Origin: Massilioclostridium sp965141735 | GTDB taxonomy: Bacteria > Bacillota > Clostridia > Oscillospirales > Ruminococcaceae | DNA length: 11,970 nucleotides | Assembly: GCA_965141735.1 (NCBI GenBank) | Contig: CBCSOX010000070.1 | Location: forward strand, 1 to 11,970 | Reading direction: 5' to 3' | Part shown: positions 5,625-11,586 of the stretch, piece by piece | How positions within the stretch are numbered: position 1 is the first letter of the stretch | Layout of the letters: every line of letters starts with the position of its first letter | Position numbers and translations under genes: made by a program | The notes under the pieces: generated by a model | Seen by the model: the letters and a program-made list of their open reading frames with translations, nothing else | Database searches by the model: none | What the model was told of the DNA's origin: nothing

Positions 5625-6487
5625 AATTCCTTCTCCTTTTGGTATCTTTCATACATCCGTTTCATTTCTGCCGCGTCCTCCGCCTGGGTACCTGCGGATT
5701 CGCAGATAAAGGTGGGGGAGAGGTTTTTCTTTGCAATGAGCTCGGCAAGGGGTTCGAACTCCGGGCCGTACTCCTGGTCCTCAAAGGTGAGGTGCAGTTT
5801 TTCCCCGCCCTTGAGGGTATACTGTATTTTACTGAAATGGGAGTGGAACAACTTTAACCGATCGAATCCAAGCCTATTTTCAATCGCGTCGAGGATATCG
5901 GCGTAATCCTGCTGGGTGGCAATTCCGCCAAAGGTCCGGGCGTTGAGGTGCCCGAAATCAATGCAGGGAATCAGGCGTTCGTCCACGCTGCAGAGTGCGA
6001 GCACCTCGTCAAGGGTGCCGAGCTGGTTGACTTTTCCCATCGTTTCGGGACAGATGGCGATGTCGCCAAAGCCCGCTTCGTCCGCTGCTTGCACCGCACG
6101 CCGGATGGTGTCGAGCGCGAGTTCGAGAGCGTGTTCCCGGGTGATTTTCCCGCAGGAGCCCGAGTGGGCGATAATGCGGGTGGCGCCCATCGTGCGCGCC
6201 GCTTCAAGGCTTTGGAGGATATAGCGGATGCTGTTGTCCCGTTTTTCCTCCTCCACGCTCGAAAGGGAGATGTAGTAGGGCGCATGAACCGAGAGACGGA
6301 TTCCTGCCTCCCGGCACTGGCTGCCAAATGCGGCGGCCTTTTGCTGATTGATCTTTACCCCCCGGCCACATTGGTATTCAAATGCGCCGAGTCCAAAGGA
6401 GAGCAGGTAATCGGGAACCTGCTCCAAGGATTTATACTTTTCTTTAAAGCTGTTGCTGTTGCCCGCCGGGCCAAATATCGCTCCCAC
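5621..6487 (-). CDS. Endonuclease IV-like / xylose isomerase-like TIM-barrel protein
   Basis: A 288-residue TIM-barrel protein of the AP endonuclease 2 superfamily, resembling deoxyribonuclease IV (Nfo), which cuts DNA at abasic sites with three zinc ions. Candidate metal ligands appear in Nfo order: His68 (SVHAPYY), His108 (IIAHSG), Glu148 (ICPET), Asp177 and His180 (IDFGH), His215 or His217 (LFHSHFS), His232 and Glu263 (FICESAG). The start is taken as GTG at 6487-6485, because AAGGAGGT lies five bases upstream and the protein then begins at MGAIFGPAGNSNSF, as in the family; an upstream ATG would add about 53 residues unlike any family member. It overlaps aroQ by four bases. The C-terminal half is less like Nfo, so a sugar-isomerase-like activity remains possible. 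Confidence 0.82.
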   Translation of the reverse strand: MGAIFGPAGNSNSFKEKYKSLEQVPDYLLSFGLGAFEYQCGRGVKINQQKAAAFGSQCREAGIRLSVHAPYYISLSSVEEEKRDNSIRYILQSLEAARTMGATRIIAHSGSCGKITREHALELALDTIRRAVQAADEAGFGDIAICPETMGKVNQLGTLDEVLALCSVDERLIPCIDFGHLNARTFGGIATQQDYADILDAIENRLGFDRLKLFHSHFSKIQYTLKGGEKLHLTFEDQEYGPEFEPLAELIAKKNLSPTFICESAGTQAEDAAEMKRMYERYQKEKEL

Positions 6488-6993
6488 AGAGCACCTCCTT
6501 CTATTTGATCGACAAATCTTTAGCTGGTGGACCGACACTGCTTTGAGACAAACAGACGGTTCCTGACCTGCGCGCCCAAAGAATGCTCCTTCGCGTATAC
6601 AGGGAGCGAAGGGATGCGCGCAACCTGTTCCAGGCCATAAAAGCAAGGCGCACAGGACGCCAGAAACACATCAAACGGCAATTTGTTACAAAAGCAATGC
6701 CAGCTATCGCATACAGGGGAGAAACTTGAAAAGATCCGCTTTGGCTCTCCCAACGGCTTTTACAGCTGTCTTGCTGCACCGGAATTTTCAGCCGCTCCTC
6801 CGACAGCTTTTCGTATCCAGTCTGTGAGAAATCCCGAAGCTTTCTCCTCACCCACCATGGCGAGTGAGTTTTCAGGGGATCAGCAGATTTGCTGTAAACT
6901 GCACCTAAAAGCGTTTTGATAAAACCGTTGTTTCCACTGCGTGTTTTCCCGCACAGAGTCTGCGAAGCCTGGGATTTTGCTGAGAGCGGCAAG
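6488..6993. other. 506-base gap between yqeG and the TIM-barrel gene
   Basis: No gene I can support lies here. A minus-strand reading frame crosses most of it (6501-7076), but it overlaps the end of yqeG, has no ribosome binding site and has an Arg/Ser-rich composition typical of non-coding DNA read as protein. A perfect 7-bp hairpin (CCTTCGC at 6588-6594 with GCGAAGG at 6606-6612) is present. No clear promoter for the downstream cluster was found, and no terminator for yqeG. Confidence 0.6.
6493..6500 (-). promoter_or_regulatory. Ribosome binding site that fixes the GTG start of the TIM-barrel gene
   Basis: AAGGAGGT on the minus strand ends five bases before the GTG at 6487-6485. There is no comparable site before the in-frame upstream ATG codons, so the GTG start is preferred. 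Confidence 0.85.
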
Positions 6994-7488
6994 TCACTGC
7001 TTGCGGTAATACGCACTGATAAACCGCTGTTCAAACCGGCGTTTGAGTTGAAACAGCTTGCCCTGCTCCTCTTCAAACGGCTTGACGAGGATGGTCTGTA
7101 TCCCCTCTAAGTTTCCGCCGAGGATGTCGGTGAAAATCTGATCCCCCACTATTGCCACCTGTTTTTTGGGGAGGTTGAACCGCTTGACCGCGCGGCTCAG
7201 GCCAATGGGGAGCGGCTTGCAGCTCATCGGGATAAAATCCACCCCCAGCCTGCTCGCAAACGGTTCCACCCGCTCGCGGGTGTTGTTGGAGGAGATCATC
7301 AGCGGAATGCCGAGTCCCTTCATCAGGGTGAGCCACTCGGTCACTCCCTCCCAGGGCTCGGGATTGCCGTGGGAGGTCAGGGTATTGTCCACATCGAGGA
7401 CAATGGCCCGAATTCCCCGGTTCTCAAGCAGCTGCGGGGTGATGCACATAACATTCTCCAAAATAAGATCGGGCAAAAAAACCGACAT
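6994..7488 (-). CDS. yqeG: YqeG family HAD IIIA-type phosphatase
   Basis: A 164-residue HAD-superfamily protein, the usual length for Bacillus YqeG homologues, which belong to the phosphatidylglycerophosphatase/KDO8P-like HAD IIIA group. The start MSVFLPDLILENVMCITP matches the YqeG opening. Motif I is DVDNT (32-36), with Asp32 the expected nucleophile and Asp34 the acid/base. Motif II is SSNN (66-69), Lys91 in CKP fits motif III, and GDQIFTD (115-121) carries the motif IV Asp116 and Asp121. The substrate is not known. The ATG at 7488 is chosen over longer forms because AGGGGG lies seven bases upstream and family members start here; an in-frame GTG two codons earlier is an alternative. It is separated from both neighbours by long gaps, so its operon membership is unclear. 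Confidence 0.92.
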   Translation of the reverse strand: MSVFLPDLILENVMCITPQLLENRGIRAIVLDVDNTLTSHGNPEPWEGVTEWLTLMKGLGIPLMISSNNTRERVEPFASRLGVDFIPMSCKPLPIGLSRAVKRFNLPKKQVAIVGDQIFTDILGGNLEGIQTILVKPFEEEQGKLFQLKRRFEQRFISAYYRKQ

Positions 7489-7664
7489 GGGCACGCCCCC
7501 TTTCCTTTTTATTCTCAGCGCTGCGGCGCCTATTCTTCTGTGTGGAACTAGGGTGTTGAGTAGCTGCCCCCCTACGCCAACCTGTATCAGGACTGTCAAT
7601 GATATAAGCCTTGACAGAGTGGCACAGATTTAAACCAAAGTGCCAAGGGCTGGACGTATCAAGA

Positions 7665-7683
7665 CCTCCGGCTAAACCGAAGG
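7665..7683 (-). repeat. Repeated hairpin unit, copy 1
   Basis: On the minus strand CCTTCGG and CCGGAGG pair over seven bases around TTTAG. The 19-base unit matches the one at 7877-7895 in 16 of 19 positions in the same orientation. Confidence 0.45.
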
Positions 7684-7876
7684 CTTGAAGAATTCCTATA
7701 AGGGCTTGGTGCTGGCAGACAGCTAAAGACGCACTGAAATTTCTTTGGCTCGCAACACTTGCCCTGCCGCCCGTAAACAGGCAATTCCTATCAATTTGTT
7801 GTGCTAGTTTAATCGTTGTTTTATCTACAACTCGCTTCGCTCCATGCTTAAAGCGAACGTTTTTTACAGGGTGCCT

Positions 7877-7895
7877 CCTCCGGCTTAGCCGAGGG
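7877..7895 (-). repeat. Repeated hairpin unit, copy 2
   Basis: This is a near copy of the unit at 7665-7683, 212 bases away in the same orientation. It also folds back on itself, with a CCTCGGC-type left arm and one bulged G in the right arm. Confidence 0.45.
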
Positions 7896-8113
7896 GTTCC
7901 GTACCAATGAAATGCAATTTTGCATAGCAACTCGATCCAATAGACCTGCCTTCTCTCCTGGGGCAGCTGTCTTGTGTCTGCGCCCCACCTTGCAGCGGCA
8001 AAGCCTCGACCGCAGCTCAAACTGGTTGGCGCAACAGGCAACACAGCAAAAAGGGCCCGGAAAAGCGGCGCTCACACGCGTTTTTCCGACCCCCTTTGAC
8101 TTGACTGGAACAC

Positions 8114-8136
8114 AAAAGCCCGATTACTCGGGCTTT
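8114..8136 (-). terminator. Intrinsic terminator of rpsU
   Basis: On the minus strand AAAGCCCGA and TCGGGCTTT (8128-8136 and 8115-8123) form a perfect 9-bp stem with a four-base loop, ending in four T. It begins 39 bases past the rpsU stop codon. The symmetry would also allow weak function on the plus strand. Confidence 0.85.
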
Positions 8137-8175
8137 GCATTGCTTACATCGTTTTTTCAGAAGCTTTTCATTTGC

Positions 8176-8352
8176 TTATCTGAATTTGCGCTTGCGCGCA
8201 GCTTCGGACTTCTTTTTCCGCTTTACAGAAGGCTTCTCGTAATGCTCTCTTTTGCGAACTTCCGAGATAATTCCCGACTTTGCACAAGATCTTTTAAATC
8301 TTCTGAGCGCGCTGTCCAAAGATTCGTTATCTTTTACACGAATTTCTGCCAT
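8176..8352 (-). CDS. rpsU: 30S ribosomal protein S21
   Basis: A 58-residue basic protein of the small ribosomal subunit, near the 16S rRNA 3' end, where S21 assists translation initiation. The family opening is seen as MAEIRVKDNESLDSALRRFKR, followed by the SEVRKREHYEKPSVKRKKKSEAARKRK tail. Length and charge are standard for Firmicute S21. The ATG at 8352 is preceded by GGGAGGG six bases upstream; an in-frame start seven codons earlier would sit on top of this site and is rejected. It has its own consensus promoter (8429-8457), a small leader hairpin and a terminator, so it is a single-gene unit. Confidence 0.97.
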   Translation of the reverse strand: MAEIRVKDNESLDSALRRFKRSCAKSGIISEVRKREHYEKPSVKRKKKSEAARKRKFR

Positions 8353-8403
8353 TGTATTCCCTCCCTTTGCCACACAGACAGAGGTGTTATTTAACCATTC
8401 TGG

Positions 8404-8424
8404 CTACGCCAAAAAGTAGCGTAG
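8404..8424 (-). promoter_or_regulatory. Hairpin at the 5' end of the rpsU leader
   Basis: CTACGC (8419-8424) and GCGTAG (8404-8409) pair over six bases around a nine-base loop. The predicted transcription start is near 8422, so the stem would sit at the extreme 5' end of the mRNA, where it may protect it from decay. No known ribosomal-protein leader family was recognised. Confidence 0.45.
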
Positions 8425-8428
8425 GTAT

Positions 8429-8457
8429 ATTATATAACATTCGTACAAATCTGTCAA
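8429..8457 (-). promoter_or_regulatory. Consensus sigma-A promoter of rpsU
   Basis: On the minus strand TTGACA (8452-8457) and TATAAT (8429-8434) are perfect boxes 17 bases apart. It lies about 75 bases before the rpsU start codon. Confidence 0.9.
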
Positions 8458-8472
8458 GCCGGTTTGGGATTC

Positions 8473-8501
8473 TTGACGTATTATACAAAAAATCATACAA
8501 T
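8473..8501 (+). promoter_or_regulatory. Candidate plus-strand promoter, antisense to the leuS 3' end
   Basis: TTGACG (8473-8478) and TACAAT (8496-8501) each match the sigma-A consensus in five of six positions, with 17-base spacing. It stands back-to-back with the rpsU promoter, their -35 boxes 15 bases apart, and points into leuS from its 3' end. No plus-strand gene follows, so any product would be an antisense RNA. A chance match in AT-rich sequence is a real possibility. Confidence 0.4.
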
Positions 8502-8535
8502 TTTTTTCAGCCGTCTCCCAAAAGCAAGAGAAAGC

Positions 8536-10941
8536 CTATTTCACCACAATGTTGACCAGCTTGCCGGGCACATAAATTTCCTTGACAACATTTTTGCCGC
8601 CCATGGCTGCCGCCATCTTTTCGTCCGCTTTCGCGAGCGCGAGCACATCGTCTTTGGAGGCGTTTGCGTCGATGGTGAGCTTGGTCTTGATTTTGCCGTT
8701 GACCTGGGCGACGATCTCCACCGTGTCGTCCTTGCACTTGCTCTCATCGTACTCGACCCATTTCTGCTGGTTGAGCATGCCGCCAAAGCCGAGGATCTCA
8801 TACAGTTCCTCGGTGAGATGGGGAGCGAACGGATTGAGCAGGATAAGCAGGGTTCTGAACTCGCCACGGGTAATGCTGCCGGTCGCTGTGATGGTGTTGA
8901 GCAGCGCCATCATCGCGGCGAGGGCGGTGTTGAACTTGAGCGCCTCAATGTCCTCAGTGACCTTTTTGATCGTCTTGTGCATTTCATTCTCGATCTCGGG
9001 GCGATAGCCGGCGCCGTCGGTCACGCAGGTCTGGAGGTTCCAGACCCGGTCGAGGAACCGCTTGCAGCCGCGGATGCTCGCCGAGCTCCAGGGCGCGGCC
9101 TTTTCAAAGTCACCGATGAACATCTCGTACAGCCGCATGGTGTCTGCGCCGTACTCCTTGATAATATCGTCGGGGTTGACGACGTTGCCGCGGGATTTGC
9201 TCATCTTCTCGCCGTTTTCACCGAGGATCATGCCATGGCTGGTGCGCTTGGCATACGGCTCCGGACAGCTCACCACACCGATGTCATAGAGGAACTTGTG
9301 CCAGAACCGAGAGTAGAGCAGATGCAGAGTGGTGTGCTCCATGCCGCCGTTGTACCAGTCGACCGGCAGCCAGTAATCAAGCGCCTCTTTGGCTGCGAGA
9401 GCGCTGACGTTGTGCGGGTCGCAGTAGCGCAGGAAGTACCAGGACGAACCCGCCCACTGGGGCATGGTGTCGGTCTCCCGCTTCGCCGGGCCGCCGCATT
9501 TCGGGCAGGTGGTATTGACAAACGAGTCGAGCTTGGAGAGGGGGGACTCGCCGTTTTCCGTCGGCTCATAGGAGTCGACCTCGGGCAGCACAAGGGGCAG
9601 CTCGCTCTCGTCGAGCGGCACCGCGCCGCAGTGCTCACAGTGGACAATCGGAATCGGTTCGCCCCAGTAGCGCTGGCGGGCAAACACCCAGTCGCGCAGC
9701 TTGTAGTTGACCTTGGGCTCGCCTTTTTTGTTCTCTTTGAGCCATTCGATGATTTTGACCTTCGCGTCCTCGACGCTCAGGCCGGTGAGAAGGCCGGAAT
9801 TCACCATCACACCGGTGGCGCAGTCGGTGAACGCCTCTTTCTCAATGTCGCCGCCCGCGACAACTTCGATGATCGGGAGGTCAAACGTTTTGGCAAACTC
9901 ATAGTCGCGGGTGTCGTGCGCCGGTACCGCCATGATGGCGCCGGTGCCGTAAGTCATGAGGACGTAGTCTGAGACAAAAATCGGGATCTCCGCCCCGTTG
10001 ACCGGGTTGATTGCCCGAATACCTTTGATCTCAACGCCGGTCTTGTCCTTGTTGACCTCGGCGCGCTCAAAGTCGGACTTTTTCGCCGCCTCGGCCTGGT
10101 AGGCCTTGACCGCGTCGATGTTCTCAATTTGTTCCGCCCGCTCCTTGATCATCGGATGCTCGGGGGAGATGACCATGTAAGTCGCGCCGAACAGGGTGTC
10201 CGGACGGGTGGTGTAGATTTTGAGCTCGTCCCCGAGGGTCGTGGTAAAGAGCACTTCCGCGCCGGTCGAGCGGCCGATCCAGTTGCGCTGCTGCACCTTG
10301 ACGGGGTTGATGTAGTCGACTTTGTCGAGGTCGTCGATCAGGCGCTGCGCGTACTCGGTGATTTTGAGCATCCACTGAGACTTTTCCTTGTGGATAACTT
10401 CGGCGCCGCACCGCTCGCACACCCCGTTGACCACCTCTTCGTTTGCGAGGACGCACTTGCAGGAGGTGCACCAGTTGACCGCCATCTTTTTCTTGTACGC
10501 CAGCCCCTTTTTGAAGAGCTGGAGGAAGATCCACTGGGTCCAGTGGTAATAGGATGGGTCAGTGGTGTTGATCTCCCGGTTCCAGTCGAACGACAGGCCG
10601 AGGGACTTGAGCTGCGCCTTGAAGCGCGCCACGTTTTTCTCGGTGACGATCTCGGGATGGATGTGGTTTTTGATGGCGAAGTTCTCAGTGGGGAGGCCGA
10701 ATGCATCCCATCCCATTGGGTAGAGGACGTTGTAGCCCTCGAGGCGGCGTTTGCGCGCCACGATGTCGAGCGCGGTGTAGGAACGGGGGTGCCCCACATG
10801 CAGGCCCTGTCCGGAGGGATAGGGGAACTCGACGAGGGCGTAGTATTTCGGGAGCGAAGTATCATTTTTTGCCGCAAAGGTGTTGTTTTCGTCCCATTTG
10901 TTCTGCCATTTTTTTTCGATCTGCTCGAAATTGTACTTCAA
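8536..10941 (-). CDS. leuS: Leucyl-tRNA synthetase
   Basis: This class Ia enzyme charges tRNA-Leu in the cytoplasm. The 801-residue length is normal for Clostridia. The ATP-binding HIGH motif is HVGH (48-51) in PYPSGQGLHVGHPRSYTALD. A zinc knuckle has C158-x2-C161 and C175-x2-C178. The editing domain shows TTRPDTLFGATY (244-255) and MAVPAHDTRDYEFA (337-350). A second cysteine set is C435/C438 and C479/C482. KMSKS is at 579-583, and the C-terminal tRNA-binding domain ends with VAQVNGKIK. The start codon is TTG (10941-10939): no ATG or GTG is available, the family starts at MKYNFEQIEKKWQ, and AGGAG lies ten bases upstream. There is no T-box leader. No strong terminator follows before rpsU. Confidence 0.98.
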   Translation of the reverse strand: MKYNFEQIEKKWQNKWDENNTFAAKNDTSLPKYYALVEFPYPSGQGLHVGHPRSYTALDIVARKRRLEGYNVLYPMGWDAFGLPTENFAIKNHIHPEIVTEKNVARFKAQLKSLGLSFDWNREINTTDPSYYHWTQWIFLQLFKKGLAYKKKMAVNWCTSCKCVLANEEVVNGVCERCGAEVIHKEKSQWMLKITEYAQRLIDDLDKVDYINPVKVQQRNWIGRSTGAEVLFTTTLGDELKIYTTRPDTLFGATYMVISPEHPMIKERAEQIENIDAVKAYQAEAAKKSDFERAEVNKDKTGVEIKGIRAINPVNGAEIPIFVSDYVLMTYGTGAIMAVPAHDTRDYEFAKTFDLPIIEVVAGGDIEKEAFTDCATGVMVNSGLLTGLSVEDAKVKIIEWLKENKKGEPKVNYKLRDWVFARQRYWGEPIPIVHCEHCGAVPLDESELPLVLPEVDSYEPTENGESPLSKLDSFVNTTCPKCGGPAKRETDTMPQWAGSSWYFLRYCDPHNVSALAAKEALDYWLPVDWYNGGMEHTTLHLLYSRFWHKFLYDIGVVSCPEPYAKRTSHGMILGENGEKMSKSRGNVVNPDDIIKEYGADTMRLYEMFIGDFEKAAPWSSASIRGCKRFLDRVWNLQTCVTDGAGYRPEIENEMHKTIKKVTEDIEALKFNTALAAMMALLNTITATGSITRGEFRTLLILLNPFAPHLTEELYEILGFGGMLNQQKWVEYDESKCKDDTVEIVAQVNGKIKTKLTIDANASKDDVLALAKADEKMAAAMGGKNVVKEIYVPGKLVNIVVK

Positions 10942-11211
10942 TGCTGTTCAACTCCTATTTGGTTGCCATTTACCCCCGGTCTGCTCGGGAAAAACGCGCC
11001 CCGCTGGGCAGTAAATGCATTCAGATTTCAGCGGTCTTCACCGCACAGAAATTCCTATGAACCTGCCGGTAAAGCAGGCTGTTTGGAAAGGAGCAGTAGT
11101 ACCCCTTTTCCGGCCTTTCCCCCACAGCTGCCATATGGGATTCGACGTACAATGCCGCCGGATTCCCCATTTCTTTACAAGGCATGGTGTTTTTTGAGGG
11201 TCTGATTTCGA
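10942..11211. other. 270-base spacer between rsfS and leuS
   Basis: No gene, T-box, clear promoter or terminator is visible. It contains only weak hairpins (for example CCTGC at 11062-11066 with GCAGG at 11074-11078) and one copy of the nonamer AATTCCTAT (11050-11058), which also occurs twice in the rpsU-yqeG gap. Confidence 0.5.
10952..10956 (-). promoter_or_regulatory. Ribosome binding site of leuS, serving a TTG start
   Basis: AGGAG on the minus strand lies ten bases before the TTG at 10941-10939. The spacing is slightly long. A closer TTG is out of frame, so this site supports the chosen start. Confidence 0.7.
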
Positions 11212-11559
11212 TTAAATATCCTGCAAAGAAACCTGTTCCCCATCGGCCCAAAGCCGTTCGAGATTGTAGAACTCGCGGGTTTCTTTGTAGAAGATGTGCA
11301 CGACCACGTCGCTGTAGTCGAGAATAATCCAGTTGTTTGCGGTGTCTTTTTCGATACGGGTCGGCGCGTGGCCGAGCTGCTTGGTCTCGTACTCCACCTC
11401 ATCGACGAGGGCGCGCACCTGGGTGGTGTTGGTGCCGTTGGCGATGACAAAGTAGTCTCCCAAAATGGTGAGGTCGCGCACCCGGATCACCTGAATGTCC
11501 TCCGCCTTCTTTTTGTCGAGCGTCTGGACAATGACCTTTAAAAGCTCCTGTTGGGTCAA
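11212..11559 (-). CDS. rsfS: Ribosomal silencing factor RsfS
   Basis: RsfS binds ribosomal protein L14 on the large subunit and blocks subunit joining when nutrients are short. The 115-residue length matches the family. Diagnostic blocks are DYFVIANGTNTTQVRALVDEV (35-55) and NWIILDYSDVVVHIFYKETREFYNLERLW (76-104). The start is taken as TTG at 11559-11557, because AGGAGG lies seven bases upstream and the protein then begins MTQQELLKVIVQTLDKKKAED like its relatives. An ATG nine codons earlier (11586) directly abuts the stop codon of the LytR-family gene but has no ribosome binding site and would place the AGGAGG inside the gene. The close spacing to the upstream gene suggests one operon, with leuS downstream. 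Confidence 0.95.
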   Translation of the reverse strand: MTQQELLKVIVQTLDKKKAEDIQVIRVRDLTILGDYFVIANGTNTTQVRALVDEVEYETKQLGHAPTRIEKDTANNWIILDYSDVVVHIFYKETREFYNLERLWADGEQVSLQDI

Positions 11560-11566
11560 GCTGTTT

Positions 11567-11572
11567 CCTCCT
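11567..11572 (-). promoter_or_regulatory. Ribosome binding site that fixes the TTG start of rsfS
   Basis: AGGAGG on the minus strand ends seven bases before the TTG at 11559-11557. It is the only good site near the start of rsfS and argues against the upstream ATG at 11586. Confidence 0.8.
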
Positions 11573-11586
11573 AACTTCAAATTCAT

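Larger units (their letters stand above)
7489..8113. other. 625-base hairpin-rich gap between rpsU and yqeG
   Basis: No gene could be recognised on either strand. Several inverted repeats with perfect or near-perfect arms follow each other: 7593-7617 (7 bp), 7665-7683 (7 bp), 7815-7831 (5 bp), 7836-7857 (6 bp), 7877-7895, 7912-7925 (6 bp), 7960-7986 and 8059-8087 (9 bp with one G-T pair). Short stems arise by chance, so structure is suggested rather than shown. The minus-strand reading frame 7424-8044 runs into yqeG in another frame and has no ribosome binding site, so it is rejected as a gene. No good promoter for yqeG was seen. Confidence 0.5.

Noticed and set aside
6488..6646. N-terminal extension of the TIM-barrel protein to an upstream ATG
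   Set aside because: The added residues are unlike the family, and AAGGAGGT directly before the GTG at 6487 marks the true start.
6501..7076. Minus-strand open frame of 191 codons in the gap after yqeG
   Set aside because: It overlaps the end of yqeG in another frame, lacks a ribosome binding site and has an Arg/Ser/Trp-rich composition with no domain. It is treated as non-coding.
7424..8044. Minus-strand open frame of 206 codons between rpsU and yqeG
   Set aside because: It runs into yqeG in the wrong frame, has no ribosome binding site and is Arg/Ser-rich without a domain. The hairpins in the region argue for non-coding DNA.
8464..9972. Plus-strand open frame of 502 codons opposite leuS
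   Set aside because: It lies wholly antisense to the certain leuS gene apart from its start, has no ribosome binding site and shows no recognisable domain. Such frames arise from the codon bias of a long conserved gene.
10129..11205. Plus-strand open frame of 358 codons opposite the leuS start
   Set aside because: Most of it is antisense to leuS and no ribosome binding site or domain is visible.
10942..11211. T-box leader for leuS
   Set aside because: leuS often has one in Firmicutes, but the conserved AGGGTGGNACCGCG element is absent from both strands of this spacer and no terminator precedes the gene.
11560..11586. Nine extra codons at the start of rsfS (ATG at 11586)
   Set aside because: No ribosome binding site precedes the ATG, while AGGAGG sits inside this stretch and serves the TTG at 11559. 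Family members begin at the TTG position.
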